Shown here one piece after another: positions 25,983 to 36,823 of a DNA stretch of 64,000 nt; within the stretch, counting starts at the first letter, position 1, and each line of letters opens with the position of its first letter. The DNA comes from RGIG3077 sp045541475 (GTDB taxonomy: Bacteria; Bacillota; Clostridia; Oscillospirales; Ruminococcaceae). The DNA lies in assembly GCA_045541475.1 (NCBI GenBank), contig JAZQJI010000017.1, positions 1 to 64,000 of the forward strand, given 5' to 3'. Both the position numbers and the translations under genes were made by a program. Below the pieces are notes generated by a model. That model was not told where the DNA came from, ran no database searches, and worked only from the letters and a program-made list of their open reading frames with translations.

Positions 25983-27300
25983 ACAAATAAGGAATTATAT
26001 TCGTATTGTATCGTTTGTAGTTCTGCTGATATGCGTGCTTGTTTTCGGCGTTTATGCCGCAAATGCGTTTGACCAAAGTCGGCTTACAATATTCTTTCTT
26101 GCAATGTTTATGTCGATGTTGGCAATTCCTGTATCGTTTGTAGTGTCGGTTGTGCTTGCACATAAAATTACGGATAAGATTTTTGCTTATGATCTTGACA
26201 ATCTGAACGAGGATGATGTTTACGATGAATTAAAGCCTATGGCTGTCCGTATTTTGAAGCACGAAAGGACTATTGAAAAACAGCAACTTGATGCTTTTAA
26301 GCGCCAGGAAGAATATAAGATTCTTACCGATAGCATGAGCGAGGGCTTTTTGATTATTGACAGTGATATGAAGCCTTTGATATGTAACCCGATTGCAATG
26401 CGTTTGCTTGAATATAAATTTGCTGAAGATAATAAGGAAGAACCTCGAAGCATTATTATGAAGGCTGTAAAATCAGCATACAATGGTAAACGTACAGAAA
26501 AGAAAATCAAATTTGAAGGTATTGATTATCACCTTACAGCTAATCCGGTTTTTCAAGATGAAAAGGTTGTAGGTGTAGCGGTTGTTATTATTGATGAAAC
26601 AGAAATCGCCCTTATGGATAGAATGAGGCGCGAATTTACCGCAAATGTATCACATGAGCTGAAAACACCGCTAACATCTATTTCCGGGTTTGCTGAATTA
26701 ATGGCAAACGGAATGGTTCAAAGCGAGGATATTACAGACTTTTCACAGAATATCTACAACGAAGCACAACGTCTTATTGTTCTTGTCAATGATATTATCA
26801 GACTCTCGCAGATAGAAGATGATACTTATCTATATGAAGAAACTAATGTTGATTTGCTTGAAGTTGCCCATGATGTTGCCGAGCGTTTGCAGGGTGCAGC
26901 GGCAAGGCGTGATGTATCTATAAAAATTACAGGAAAAAGCGCAATAATTAATGGCGTTGAACAAATTATTTTTGAAATGATGCGAAATCTGTGCGATAAT
27001 TCCATAAAGTATAATAGAATAGGCGGTTGCGTTGAAATTACCGTAAATTCTGATGGTAACACCGCAAGCTTTACGGTATCTGATACAGGTATTGGTATAC
27101 CGATTGAACATCATGCAAGAATATTTGAAAGATTTTATCGTGTTGATAAAAGCCATTCAAAAGAAATTGGCGGTACAGGTTTGGGGCTTTCTATCGTAAA
27201 ACACGGTGCCGAATTTCATAATGCGGAAATCTCTCTTGAAAGCGGAGAAGAAATCGGTACAAAAATCACAATTACATTCAAAAAAAATAATAATACATAA
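25975..27300 (+). CDS. sensor histidine kinase, PhoR-like
   Basis: The protein (441 aa from the GTG start) has two N-terminal membrane segments (about 10-30 and 38-62) with almost no outer loop, a PAS domain (about 115-215), the phospho-acceptor helix with H227 in ANVSHELKTPLTSISGF, and an ATPase domain with N, G1 (DTGIGIP) and G2 (GGTGLGLSIV) boxes. The short outer loop means it does not sense a ligand through a large outer domain, as in PhoR proteins that sense through the transporter and PhoU. The GTG at 25975 lies inside the regulator gene, which suggests translational coupling. Confidence 0.9.
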   Translation: MYKQIRNYIRIVSFVVLLICVLVFGVYAANAFDQSRLTIFFLAMFMSMLAIPVSFVVSVVLAHKITDKIFAYDLDNLNEDDVYDELKPMAVRILKHERTIEKQQLDAFKRQEEYKILTDSMSEGFLIIDSDMKPLICNPIAMRLLEYKFAEDNKEEPRSIIMKAVKSAYNGKRTEKKIKFEGIDYHLTANPVFQDEKVVGVAVVIIDETEIALMDRMRREFTANVSHELKTPLTSISGFAELMANGMVQSEDITDFSQNIYNEAQRLIVLVNDIIRLSQIEDDTYLYEETNVDLLEVAHDVAERLQGAAARRDVSIKITGKSAIINGVEQIIFEMMRNLCDNSIKYNRIGGCVEITVNSDGNTASFTVSDTGIGIPIEHHARIFERFYRVDKSHSKEIGGTGLGLSIVKHGAEFHNAEISLESGEEIGTKITITFKKNNNT

Positions 27301-27340
27301 AAATACCGATGTCAAGTATACACGCTTGACATCGGTATTT
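27301..27340. terminator. bidirectional terminator between phoR-like gene and groEL
   Basis: AAATACCGATGTCAAG pairs perfectly with CTTGACATCGGTATTT around an 8-base loop. The A/T ends serve both convergent genes. Confidence 0.92.
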
Positions 27341-27358
27341 GCTGTATTTATGGGATTT

Positions 27359-29008
<1,650 letters not shown>

Positions 29009-29049
29009 CTAATAAAATATTCTTTGATTAATTTTTTTAACTATTGTAT

Positions 29050-29346
<297 letters not shown>

Positions 29347-29360
29347 CTAAATTTCGTTTG

Positions 29361-29387
29361 TTAGCACTCGCTGTGTTTGAGTGCTAA
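29361..29387. promoter_or_regulatory. CIRCE operator (HrcA binding site)
   Basis: TTAGCACTC, nine bases, GAGTGCTAA: a perfect CIRCE inverted repeat. HrcA binds it and represses groES-groEL until heat or misfolding stress. It lies at the predicted transcription start of the operon. Confidence 0.98.
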
Positions 29388-29391
29388 ATAT

Positions 29392-29419
29392 ATTTTACCA
29401 AAATACACAAAAAAATCAA
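29392..29419 (-). promoter_or_regulatory. groES-groEL promoter
   Basis: On the minus strand: TTGATT (29419-29414), 16 bases, TAAAAT (29397-29392). The start of transcription would fall inside the CIRCE element, which fits HrcA repression. Confidence 0.7.
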
Positions 29420-29604
29420 GTGTTTTTAGTCAAATAACTCATTTTTGTATATTTGCACAAAAATATATTACATTTTTATCAATTTTTGCACCTTAACCGT
29501 TTCGAGCTTTTTTCTAGAAATTGACCGCATTGGATAATTAGATAAAATAAAACGATTAACTTTACTTATATAAAAATATCCAACAAAACATTAACAAGTT
29601 TTAT

Positions 29605-29634
29605 TTGACAAAGTATAAATATATAAGTTATAAT
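29605..29634 (+). promoter_or_regulatory. promoter of the second two-component system
   Basis: TTGACA (29605-29610), 18 bases, TATAAT (29629-29634). The start codon is at 29726, leaving an A/T-rich leader of about 85 bases. The 338-base gap between groES and this gene holds only these two divergent promoters and CIRCE; I see nothing else in it. Confidence 0.75.
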
Positions 29635-29725
29635 AATTGAAAATAGAAATTTAATAAAGAATTTTGCAATTTTTTATTATCTTTAATATTAAAGAAATAT
29701 TTTTATTTTAGGAGGAACACTGTAT

Positions 29726-30424
29726 ATGTCACTTGGAAAGGTACTCATCGTAGATGACGATAAGAACATTTGCGACTTGCTCAGACTTTATCTTGAGAAG
29801 GAAGGCTACGGCGTAATTCTCTCACACGACGGCGAAGAGGCTATCGTGAAATTCAGCGCTTTGAAGCCTGATATTGTTCTTCTTGATATTATGCTCCCCA
29901 GCCTTGATGGTTGGCAGGTTTGCCGTGAAATCAGAAAAAAATCAAACGTTCCGATTATCATGGTAACAGCTAAGAGCGAAACTTTTGATAAAGTACTTGG
30001 TCTTGAACTTGGTGCAGACGATTACATTGTAAAACCTTTTGATACAAAGGAAGTTGTGGCAAGAATTAAGGCTGTTTACAGAAGAATGGGACAGTCCAAT
30101 TCTGATAATGAAATTAAGGAAGTTAAATATGAAAAGCTTAGCGTAAACATGACCAGATACGAGCTTAAGGTCGATGGTAAGGTTATGGACACGCCTCCTA
30201 AGGAGCTTGAACTACTCTTCTATCTCGCTTCCAATCCCAACCGTGTTTACACACGTGATCAGCTTCTTGATGAAGTATGGGGCTTTGAATATTACGGTGA
30301 CTCAAGAACTATTGACGTTCACATCAAACGACTCAGAGAAAAGCTTGAAGGCGTTTCTGAAAAATGGGCTCTCAAGACTGTTTGGGGTGTTGGCTATAAG
30401 TTTGAGGTAATCGAGGACGAATAA
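29726..30424 (+). CDS. OmpR-type response regulator
   Basis: The protein (232 aa) has a receiver domain with D10-D11-D12, phospho-acceptor D54 (IVLLDIMLPSLDG), conserved MVTAK and YIVKPFD, and a C-terminal winged helix (PPKELELLFYLASNPNRVY, DSRTIDVHIKRLREKLEG). AGGAGG before the start. Codon use is more biased than in the other regulator, which suggests it is abundant. It is followed by a histidine kinase and an HtrA protease, an arrangement that resembles envelope-stress systems of Firmicutes. Confidence 0.92.
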   Translation: MSLGKVLIVDDDKNICDLLRLYLEKEGYGVILSHDGEEAIVKFSALKPDIVLLDIMLPSLDGWQVCREIRKKSNVPIIMVTAKSETFDKVLGLELGADDYIVKPFDTKEVVARIKAVYRRMGQSNSDNEIKEVKYEKLSVNMTRYELKVDGKVMDTPPKELELLFYLASNPNRVYTRDQLLDEVWGFEYYGDSRTIDVHIKRLREKLEGVSEKWALKTVWGVGYKFEVIEDE

Positions 30425-30507
30425 TCTTCTTTATAGCTTTTAAGGGACGGCATCGATATGCGGTCCCTTGTGTTTTATTCTGACGCATTTATGAAAGGCT
30501 TGCGGAA

Positions 30508-31938
30508 ATGAAAAATAAACCGTTTATTAAAGGCAGTATATTTAATTTTTATTTAATGATGTTCTACATTTTTCTGCTTGTAGGATTAATCATTATAGGA
30601 ACGATAATGTTGTTTGTTTCAAAGGAATACTATGAAAGTGAAATCGCTGAGAATTATAAACGTCACACCGAATCTCTTTCAGTATTACTTCAGTCAAATT
30701 CGGGTGATGATTTTGCAGAAATGAAATCAGTATTGCAGCATGATACTACATTCTATGATATGTATTCTGTAATATTGGACTGTGAAGGCAATGTTGCAAT
30801 GACACTTGATGTAAATACAACTTTTATCGGAAAGTCTTTTCCCGTTGAGAAACTACCCGTTTCTGATTTAAAAGGTGTTTTCACCACTGATACCGTTAAC
30901 GGATTTTTTGAGGAAAAAATGTGTTGTTATGTAGATATGTTTTTTCCGAAGAATTCTGAAACACCTATGTATATTGTAGTGTACGGCTCGCGTGATGATA
31001 TAAAGGATTTTAACACGATGCTGTATCTTGTGTACAGTGCATCTTCTCTGTTTATCATGCTGTTTTTCATGTTTGTTGCATTAAAGCAGATGAAAAGCCT
31101 TATCAAGCCTATTTCAGATATTACCGAGGCTGCAAGACGTTATTCGCAAGGCGATTTTTCCACTCGCATAAATGTTAAAAGCAGTGGTGAGATTGCTGAG
31201 CTTGCCACTGTAATGAATGAAATGGCGGATTCTATTGACCGTAACGAAAAGAGCAGACTTGCCTTTATTGCTAACGTATCACATGAATTGCGCACGCCGA
31301 TGACATCTATCGGCGGATTTGTAGATGCTATTTTGAGCGGAACAATACCGGAAGAAAATCAAAAGCACTATCTGATGATTGTTTCTGATGAAATACGCCG
31401 ACTGTCGCGTCTTGTTCGCTCCATGCTTTATCTTTCTAAATATGAATCACACGAGATGGAAATTAACTGTTCAGAATTTGATTTGCATGATTTGGTCATC
31501 AATACAGTGTTCTTGTTTGAAAATCAGCTTAATAAGAAAAAAGCTGATGTGCAGGGTCTGGACTTTGAAAAAGTTATAATGCACGCCGATAAAGACCTTA
31601 TTCAACAGGTGATTTATAATCTTACAGAAAATGCAGTAAAATTTGTTGATGAAGGTGGTATAATTTCATATAGTGTCTCCAAATCAAATAAAGGATTGAA
31701 CATAGCAATAAGAAATACCGGTGAAGGTATAAAAGAAAAGGATATTTCACGTATATTTGAAAAGTTTTATAAAACTGATGAATCACGCGGTAAAGACAAA
31801 ACAGGTGTCGGGCTTGGTTTGTCCATTGTTCGTTCCATAATCGCACTGCATAACGGCACAATTCGCGTATCATCGGTAGTGGGTGAATATACTCAGTTTG
31901 ATATTGAATTGCCCACATCGCAAAAAACACACAAATAA
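30508..31938 (+). CDS. sensor histidine kinase with outer sensor domain
   Basis: The protein (476 aa) has a membrane segment (about 14-37), an outer domain of about 130 residues (40-170), a second membrane segment (about 171-191), a HAMP linker (195-247), the phospho-acceptor H259 in ANVSHELRTPMTSIGGF, and an ATPase domain (NLTENAVKF, GEGIKEKDISRIFEKFY, GVGLGLSIVRSII). The outer domain (YDMYSVILDCEGNVAMTLD) looks like a Cache/PAS-type sensor. It starts 83 bases after the regulator gene and 31 bases before the HtrA gene. The signal is unknown; envelope damage is a reasonable guess from the neighbour. Confidence 0.92.
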   Translation: MKNKPFIKGSIFNFYLMMFYIFLLVGLIIIGTIMLFVSKEYYESEIAENYKRHTESLSVLLQSNSGDDFAEMKSVLQHDTTFYDMYSVILDCEGNVAMTLDVNTTFIGKSFPVEKLPVSDLKGVFTTDTVNGFFEEKMCCYVDMFFPKNSETPMYIVVYGSRDDIKDFNTMLYLVYSASSLFIMLFFMFVALKQMKSLIKPISDITEAARRYSQGDFSTRINVKSSGEIAELATVMNEMADSIDRNEKSRLAFIANVSHELRTPMTSIGGFVDAILSGTIPEENQKHYLMIVSDEIRRLSRLVRSMLYLSKYESHEMEINCSEFDLHDLVINTVFLFENQLNKKKADVQGLDFEKVIMHADKDLIQQVIYNLTENAVKFVDEGGIISYSVSKSNKGLNIAIRNTGEGIKEKDISRIFEKFYKTDESRGKDKTGVGLGLSIVRSIIALHNGTIRVSSVVGEYTQFDIELPTSQKTHK

Positions 31939-31969
31939 TATAATATATATATGAAAGGATACTTTATTG

Positions 31970-33394
31970 ATGAGCGATAATTTTAACGGAACCCAAATTC
32001 CGCAAAATACCCCCGAAAACCCCGCGCATGCAGAAACAAATGCTGTGTTTACACAGCCTCAGCAAAATCCGGCAACACAAAATACGCCTAATGATTTGCC
32101 GAATTTTCAAAACCATAATATACCACCATATATGCCGCAGTATATAAATGGTGTGCCAATGCCTACAATGCCCGTACAGCCTGTTGCTGATAATGCGCCG
32201 CACGAAAAAATCAGACCTGAAAATGAAGTTTATTCGCAAACCGACTTTGCCGAAATACCTCGTGATAAAAAAATAAAGGGTTCAGTTGCGTTTGTTTTTG
32301 TAACGCTGATTATTCTTGCTCTGTTTGCTATTGGCATTTTTGCGCTTGGATATTATGGAGTAATTAAGTCAGACGCTTCTCAGACAATGACCGAGCTTGC
32401 TGCACGCCCTGCCGATGGTGAACAATACACAGTGGAACAAATAGGCGAATATATCAGACCAAGCGTGGTTGAAATCTACTGCTTTAATGAGAGAATAAGC
32501 AGCAATGAAGTTGACGCTTCCAGTGCATTTGCTACAGGTTCAGGTGTTATAATTTCTCAAGATGGCTACATCGTTACAAATCAGCACGTTATTAGTGGTG
32601 CTGAGCAGATTGAAGTCGTTGTTTATGATGAAGACGATAATTCTGATATATATGAAGATATGCAGAGTTATACTGCAACTGTTGTAGGTTATGATACCAA
32701 AACTGATCTTGCTGTAATAAAAATCAGCGCAAGTAATCTTGTTGCAATAGAGCTTGGTGACGCTGAGCAGGCAAAACTTGGAGAGCAGGTTATCGCAATA
32801 GGCAACCCAAGCGGATATTCCGGCACACTTACTATGGGTATTATTTCAGGTTTAAACCGTAAGGTTCGTACAGAATCAACAGGATATTACATGACTTGTA
32901 TTCAAACAGATGCCCCAATCAGTCCTGGCAACTCAGGGGGCGCACTTGTAAATATGTACGGTCAGCTTTTGGGTATTACATCATCAAAAATTGCCGATAC
33001 CACTGTTGAAGGCATTGGCTTTGCCATTACCGTTAATGAAGCTAAGCCTATTATTGATGATATTATTGAATTTGGATATGTTTCCGGCAGATACAGAATA
33101 GGCATTGAGTTTTATGATAATTTTGAAGTAGAAATGCTTGCTGTAAAAGGTATTTATATTACAAATATTCGTGAAGATTCAGATATTTACAACACCGAGC
33201 TTGCCGTAGGCGATGTTATAACTCACGTAAATGATATTGCTATCGATGATTATGATTCTTTAACCGAAGCTCTTGAGGGCTTCGAAGCAGGGGATAGGGT
33301 AACTGCAAAAGTTGTTCGAATTGATGAGGATTATAACATGGAAGAGTTTGATATTGAATTTGAACTCGTCCCTGATACTTCCGGTGATTATTAA
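31970..33394 (+). CDS. HtrA/DegP-type membrane serine protease with PDZ domain
   Basis: An envelope quality-control protease (474 aa). A Pro/Gln/Asn-rich cytoplasmic N-terminus (about 1-100) precedes one membrane segment (105-130), then the trypsin-like domain with the catalytic triad H206 (TNQHVISG), D246 (KTDLAVIK) and S322 (PGNSGGALVN), and one PDZ domain (about 380-460). The start is ATG at 31970 with GAAAGGA upstream; a TTG one codon earlier is unlikely. Direct linkage to a two-component system suggests induction by envelope stress. A strong hairpin follows. Confidence 0.94.
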   Translation: MSDNFNGTQIPQNTPENPAHAETNAVFTQPQQNPATQNTPNDLPNFQNHNIPPYMPQYINGVPMPTMPVQPVADNAPHEKIRPENEVYSQTDFAEIPRDKKIKGSVAFVFVTLIILALFAIGIFALGYYGVIKSDASQTMTELAARPADGEQYTVEQIGEYIRPSVVEIYCFNERISSNEVDASSAFATGSGVIISQDGYIVTNQHVISGAEQIEVVVYDEDDNSDIYEDMQSYTATVVGYDTKTDLAVIKISASNLVAIELGDAEQAKLGEQVIAIGNPSGYSGTLTMGIISGLNRKVRTESTGYYMTCIQTDAPISPGNSGGALVNMYGQLLGITSSKIADTTVEGIGFAITVNEAKPIIDDIIEFGYVSGRYRIGIEFYDNFEVEMLAVKGIYITNIREDSDIYNTELAVGDVITHVNDIAIDDYDSLTEALEGFEAGDRVTAKVVRIDEDYNMEEFDIEFELVPDTSGDY

Positions 33395-33408
33395 TATCAC
33401 AACAAAAC

Positions 33409-33447
33409 AAAAAAGCCTTGCGATGCTTAATCTGCATTGCAAGGCTT
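33409..33447. terminator. bidirectional terminator between htrA and the SpoVS-like gene
   Basis: AAGCCTTGCGATGC pairs with GCATTGCAAGGCTT with one mismatch; on the minus strand a T run follows directly. Confidence 0.88.
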
Positions 33448-33450
33448 AAA

Positions 33451-33714
33451 TTATGTCATTTTAATGCGTATGCGTACCGTGTTTACAGTTTTGCCTTCAT
33501 CATCATCAAATTTTCCGTATGTTACATCACATGCGGCGCTTTTTTGAGATAAATATACCATTCCCACAGCTTTGGTAGCTGATTTTACAGCATTGTTTAC
33601 GGCTGATGTTCCGACAGCCTGCAACTCAACACAACCGTTTTTACAAAGCTCAGTATAAGCGGTTTTTGCCGTTTTTCTGATACTGTCGCAAGACATTACC
33701 GTGTAAAATTTCAT
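33451..33714 (-). CDS. SpoVS-like protein
   Basis: The protein (87 aa) is the size of stage V sporulation protein S and has its central pattern in diverged form: VELQAVGTSAVNNAVKSAT compares with the EIQAIGAGALNQAVKA segment of Bacillus SpoVS. SpoVS belongs to the Alba superfamily and takes part in spore coat assembly and septation control. Support comes from position: the gene lies 5 bases after ymdB on the same strand, the same order as ymdB-spoVS in Bacillus. The start at 33714 gives the SpoVS length; an in-frame extension overlaps ymdB. The C-terminal third (KFDDDEGKTVNTVRIRIK) is unlike Bacillus SpoVS. Confidence 0.72.
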   Translation of the reverse strand: MKFYTVMSCDSIRKTAKTAYTELCKNGCVELQAVGTSAVNNAVKSATKAVGMVYLSQKSAACDVTYGKFDDDEGKTVNTVRIRIKMT

Positions 33715-33719
33715 GTTTT

Positions 33720-34490
33720 CTACCTGATGATAAACCTTTCTATCGACAATGCTTTGCCGCATTTTTCATCAAATTCAAGATGAATACCACATATAAAAGG
33801 CGAAATGTCTGCTTCGCAAAATCTTACGGGAATATGATTCTTCATACGTGTTAAAGCGCATTGCTTATCAAAACCGATGATAGAGTCTTCCGAACCTGTC
33901 ATACCTACATCTGTTATGTATGCTGTGTGATTATCAATTATAGTTTCATCCGCAGTTTGCACGTGCGTGTGTGTGCCCAAAACAGCAGTTACACGCTTTG
34001 CCAGATAAAAACCCATGCCTTTTTTTTCCGATGTGGCTTCGGCGTGAAAATCAACAATAATATTAGGTGTGTCAATACCTTCAAGCAATTTGTCTGCGCA
34101 AAAAAACGGATTATCAAGCGGCTCCATCAATAAAGTACCCATCAGATTTATAATAGCAATTTGAGCTCTGCCCATATCGATTATATAACTACCGTTTCCA
34201 ATTGTGCCATCAGGATAGTTTGCAGGTCTTAAAACACACTCGTTTTCGCCTAAAATCTGCATAGCATCAGTTTTTTGAAACACATGATTGCCCGTTGTTA
34301 TGACATCAGCACCGCTTGAAAAAATCGAGTCTATAGAGCTTTTCGAAATTCCGTTGCCAATGGCAGAGTTTTCACCGTTAACAATAACGATATCTGCATT
34401 ATAACGTTTTTTTATATCAAAAAGCTTATCGGATAAAATATCACAGCCGCATTTGCCTACAACATCACCGATAAAAATTAAATTCATCAT
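33720..34490 (-). CDS. ymdB: YmdB-family metallophosphoesterase
   Basis: A cytosolic phosphodiesterase (256 aa) of the YmdB family, linked in Bacillus to cyclic-nucleotide hydrolysis and to the choice between biofilm and motility. Metal-binding residues are visible: D9 (FIGDVVG), E40-N41 (NGENSA), N68-H69 (TTGNHVF), and the histidines in VDFHAEATSEK and GTHTHVQTADE. Length is normal. It starts 3 bases after the stop of the lipoprotein gene and is followed by the SpoVS-like gene. Confidence 0.94.
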   Translation of the reverse strand: MMNLIFIGDVVGKCGCDILSDKLFDIKKRYNADIVIVNGENSAIGNGISKSSIDSIFSSGADVITTGNHVFQKTDAMQILGENECVLRPANYPDGTIGNGSYIIDMGRAQIAIINLMGTLLMEPLDNPFFCADKLLEGIDTPNIIVDFHAEATSEKKGMGFYLAKRVTAVLGTHTHVQTADETIIDNHTAYITDVGMTGSEDSIIGFDKQCALTRMKNHIPVRFCEADISPFICGIHLEFDEKCGKALSIERFIIR

Positions 34491-34493
34491 AAA

Positions 34494-35057
34494 TTAAAAT
34501 GTAAACTTGAAGAAATGTTCGCCCAAAACTGTCTGTCCGTTACCATCTTCCCAAAAGGCTATTACACCGCCTATATACTCGCCGGGTTCAGTAGGCATAA
34601 CAAAATCTTCCGAAGGTGAACCATCGTGGTCATCATCAACGAGTGTTGTCTGGTCAAGATTCCAGATTTGGTAAGTTACATTCTTTACTTCTTCATTTTC
34701 AAATATAAAATTAAGCTGATATTCAGAGCAGTCAATTGTAGGAAGATTCTCCATGTTGCCAACAGAATCTCTTGTGTAAGCGTAAAGCATGGTGCCTTCT
34801 TCGTAAAGCGCAGTAATATACTCAACAGGTGTTACTTGCTGTTCGCCGCAGATTAGCGTTAGCTTGCCTGTGTGCAATGCAGCTGCTTCTTCACCGGTTA
34901 CTTTTTCAAGATTTGCATAATCGTTGTAAAGCATATTTCTGTCAAGACCGCTTGAAGAGCTGGGGGCATCAAGTCTTTCCTTACATCCGCTAAGCGAACC
35001 TGCGCAAAGTGCAATTGCAAGGCACGCTGAAATTAATTGTTTTGTTGTTCTTTTCAT
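34494..35057 (-). CDS. lipoprotein of unknown function
   Basis: The protein (187 aa) has a clear lipoprotein signal ending in lipobox LSGC (C25), a Ser-rich spacer and one outer domain. I recognise no family. A short Asp-rich stretch (DDDHDGSPSED) could bind metal. Its start codon overlaps the stop of cimA by 4 bases (ATGA), so it is translationally coupled to a biosynthetic enzyme with no obvious link in function. Confidence 0.65.
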   Translation of the reverse strand: MKRTTKQLISACLAIALCAGSLSGCKERLDAPSSSSGLDRNMLYNDYANLEKVTGEEAAALHTGKLTLICGEQQVTPVEYITALYEEGTMLYAYTRDSVGNMENLPTIDCSEYQLNFIFENEEVKNVTYQIWNLDQTTLVDDDHDGSPSEDFVMPTEPGEYIGGVIAFWEDGNGQTVLGEHFFKFTF

Positions 35058-36640
35058 TTTTGTTCTCCTTTGTTTTCGTTATAATGATGTAAAAAATATT
35101 CAACAGAATCAATAAGGGCAATTAAGCTTGCCTCAATAATATCGGGCGAAACGCCAACCGTCGACCAGTGTCGTATGCCATCCGTGCTTTCGATAATAAC
35201 GCGGGTAAGTGAAGCGGTTGCACCATTTTCATCAAGCACACGCACCTTGTAGTCGCTAAGGTACATTTCTTTAATTTGCGGATAGAACACCGCAAGAGCT
35301 TTACGCAAAGCTAAGTCAAGAGCGTTTACAGGTCCGTTGCCGAGAGAGGCTGTAATTTCCGTTTCGCCTTTTACAGCGATTTTAATTGTTGCGCTTGATT
35401 GCATTTTGTCATCAATGCAGGGAAATTCATCAATTACCTTATATAATATCAAATCAAAATGCGGATTGAATTTTGAAAGTGCTTTCAATACAATAAGCTC
35501 AAAACTTGCATCAGCTGCTTCAAAACTGTATCCGTAATGCTCCATCTGTTTAACTTTTTCAAGTATTGCACTTACCTGCGGTGAATTTTTCGTTATCGTG
35601 CCGTCCTTGCTGATGATGTTAGACTTGGCAAATATAGTACTTCTGCCTGAAAGCTCGCTCATCAGATATCTTCGCTTATTGCCAACAAGCGCAGGGTTAA
35701 TATGCTCATAAGAAAAATCGGCTTTAAGCATTGCATCGGTATGCAAGCCGCCTTTGTGTGTGAAAGCACTTCTGCCAACGTAAGGCTTGTTGGAATGAAT
35801 AGGTTTGTTGCAAATTTCTGCTAACGTACTTGAAACCATATAAAGCTTTGCAAGCTCGCCATCGATATCGTGGTTAGTCTTTAACGAAATGTTGGGTATC
35901 AGCGTGGAAAGGTTTGCATTTCCGCAGCGTTCTCCTATTCCGTTAAGCGTACCTTGAATATGCACAGCACCGTTTTCAATGGCAGCAAGTGAATTTGCAA
36001 CCGCACAGCCTGAATCATCATGGCAGTGCACGCCAAAACTTATATCATTATATTTATCGCACACATACTTTACAGCAGATGATATATCGCTGGGCAAACA
36101 ACCGCCGTTTGTATCACAAAGGCAGATTATATCAGCTTTAGCTTCAATTGCAGCTTCTATAACCTTGCACGCATAATTCATATCCTTTTTAAATGCATCA
36201 AAAAAATGCTCGGCGTCAAATATAACCTCTCGATTGTTATCCTTAAAATATTTTATTGTTGTTTTTATAAGAGATAAGTTTTCCTCGCCTGAAATCCCGA
36301 TGATTTCATTTGCCTGACTTTCCATAGCCTTGCCGCAAATTGCAATTACATCGGCACTGCTTTGCATCAGCATAGTAATATTTTCATCATTTTCGGGTTC
36401 AAGCCCTTTGCGCACAGTACTGCCAAACGCACAGATTTTCGCGTTTTTGAGCGGTATATCTTTAAGTTTTGCAAACACTTCGCGGTCAGTTGGATTTGAT
36501 GCAGGATTGCCCGCTTCAATGTAACTTATTCCAAAGGAATCAAGCAAAACAATTGTTTTTAGCTTATCATTCACCGAGAACGAAACATTCTCACATTGTG
36601 CGCCATCGCGCAGCGTTGTATCAAGAATTGAAATCTTCAT
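35054..36640 (-). CDS. cimA: (R)-citramalate synthase
   Basis: It condenses pyruvate and acetyl-CoA to citramalate, the threonine-independent route to 2-oxobutyrate and isoleucine. The protein (528 aa) has the DRE-TIM barrel of the isopropylmalate synthase family (ILDTTLRDGAQCENVSFS start, CDTNGG, GVHCHDDSGCAVANS with metal-binding histidines, GTLNGIGERCGNANL) and a C-terminal regulatory LeuA-dimer domain. The N-terminal signature separates it from LeuA. It opens a minus-strand operon cimA-lipoprotein-ymdB-spoVS-like under its own promoter. Confidence 0.94.
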   Translation of the reverse strand: MKISILDTTLRDGAQCENVSFSVNDKLKTIVLLDSFGISYIEAGNPASNPTDREVFAKLKDIPLKNAKICAFGSTVRKGLEPENDENITMLMQSSADVIAICGKAMESQANEIIGISGEENLSLIKTTIKYFKDNNREVIFDAEHFFDAFKKDMNYACKVIEAAIEAKADIICLCDTNGGCLPSDISSAVKYVCDKYNDISFGVHCHDDSGCAVANSLAAIENGAVHIQGTLNGIGERCGNANLSTLIPNISLKTNHDIDGELAKLYMVSSTLAEICNKPIHSNKPYVGRSAFTHKGGLHTDAMLKADFSYEHINPALVGNKRRYLMSELSGRSTIFAKSNIISKDGTITKNSPQVSAILEKVKQMEHYGYSFEAADASFELIVLKALSKFNPHFDLILYKVIDEFPCIDDKMQSSATIKIAVKGETEITASLGNGPVNALDLALRKALAVFYPQIKEMYLSDYKVRVLDENGATASLTRVIIESTDGIRHWSTVGVSPDIIEASLIALIDSVEYFLHHYNENKGEQK

Positions 36641-36679
36641 GGAAAAAATTCAACCTCATAAATGCATATTATTATCAAA

Positions 36680-36708
36680 ATTATATCATATATCATTATA
36701 CAATGCAA
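36680..36708 (-). promoter_or_regulatory. cimA operon promoter
   Basis: On the minus strand: TTGCAT (36708-36703), 17 bases, TATAAT (36685-36680), about 40 bases before the cimA start. It is divergent from the lnt promoter. Confidence 0.75.
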
Positions 36709-36754
36709 GAGGTTTTTATTTTAAATCCGCTTGATATATGCGTAAATTTTTACC

Positions 36755-36783
36755 TTGCATTTTTGTGCAAAATGTGATATTAT
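36755..36783 (+). promoter_or_regulatory. lnt promoter
   Basis: TTGCAT (36755-36760), 17 bases, TATTAT (36778-36783). Transcription would start near 36790, about 20 bases before the AGGAGGGG ribosome-binding site at 36811-36818. Confidence 0.65.
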
Positions 36784-36823
36784 TTCTTATTGATATTTCT
36801 TATAAGAATAAGGAGGGGAGCTT

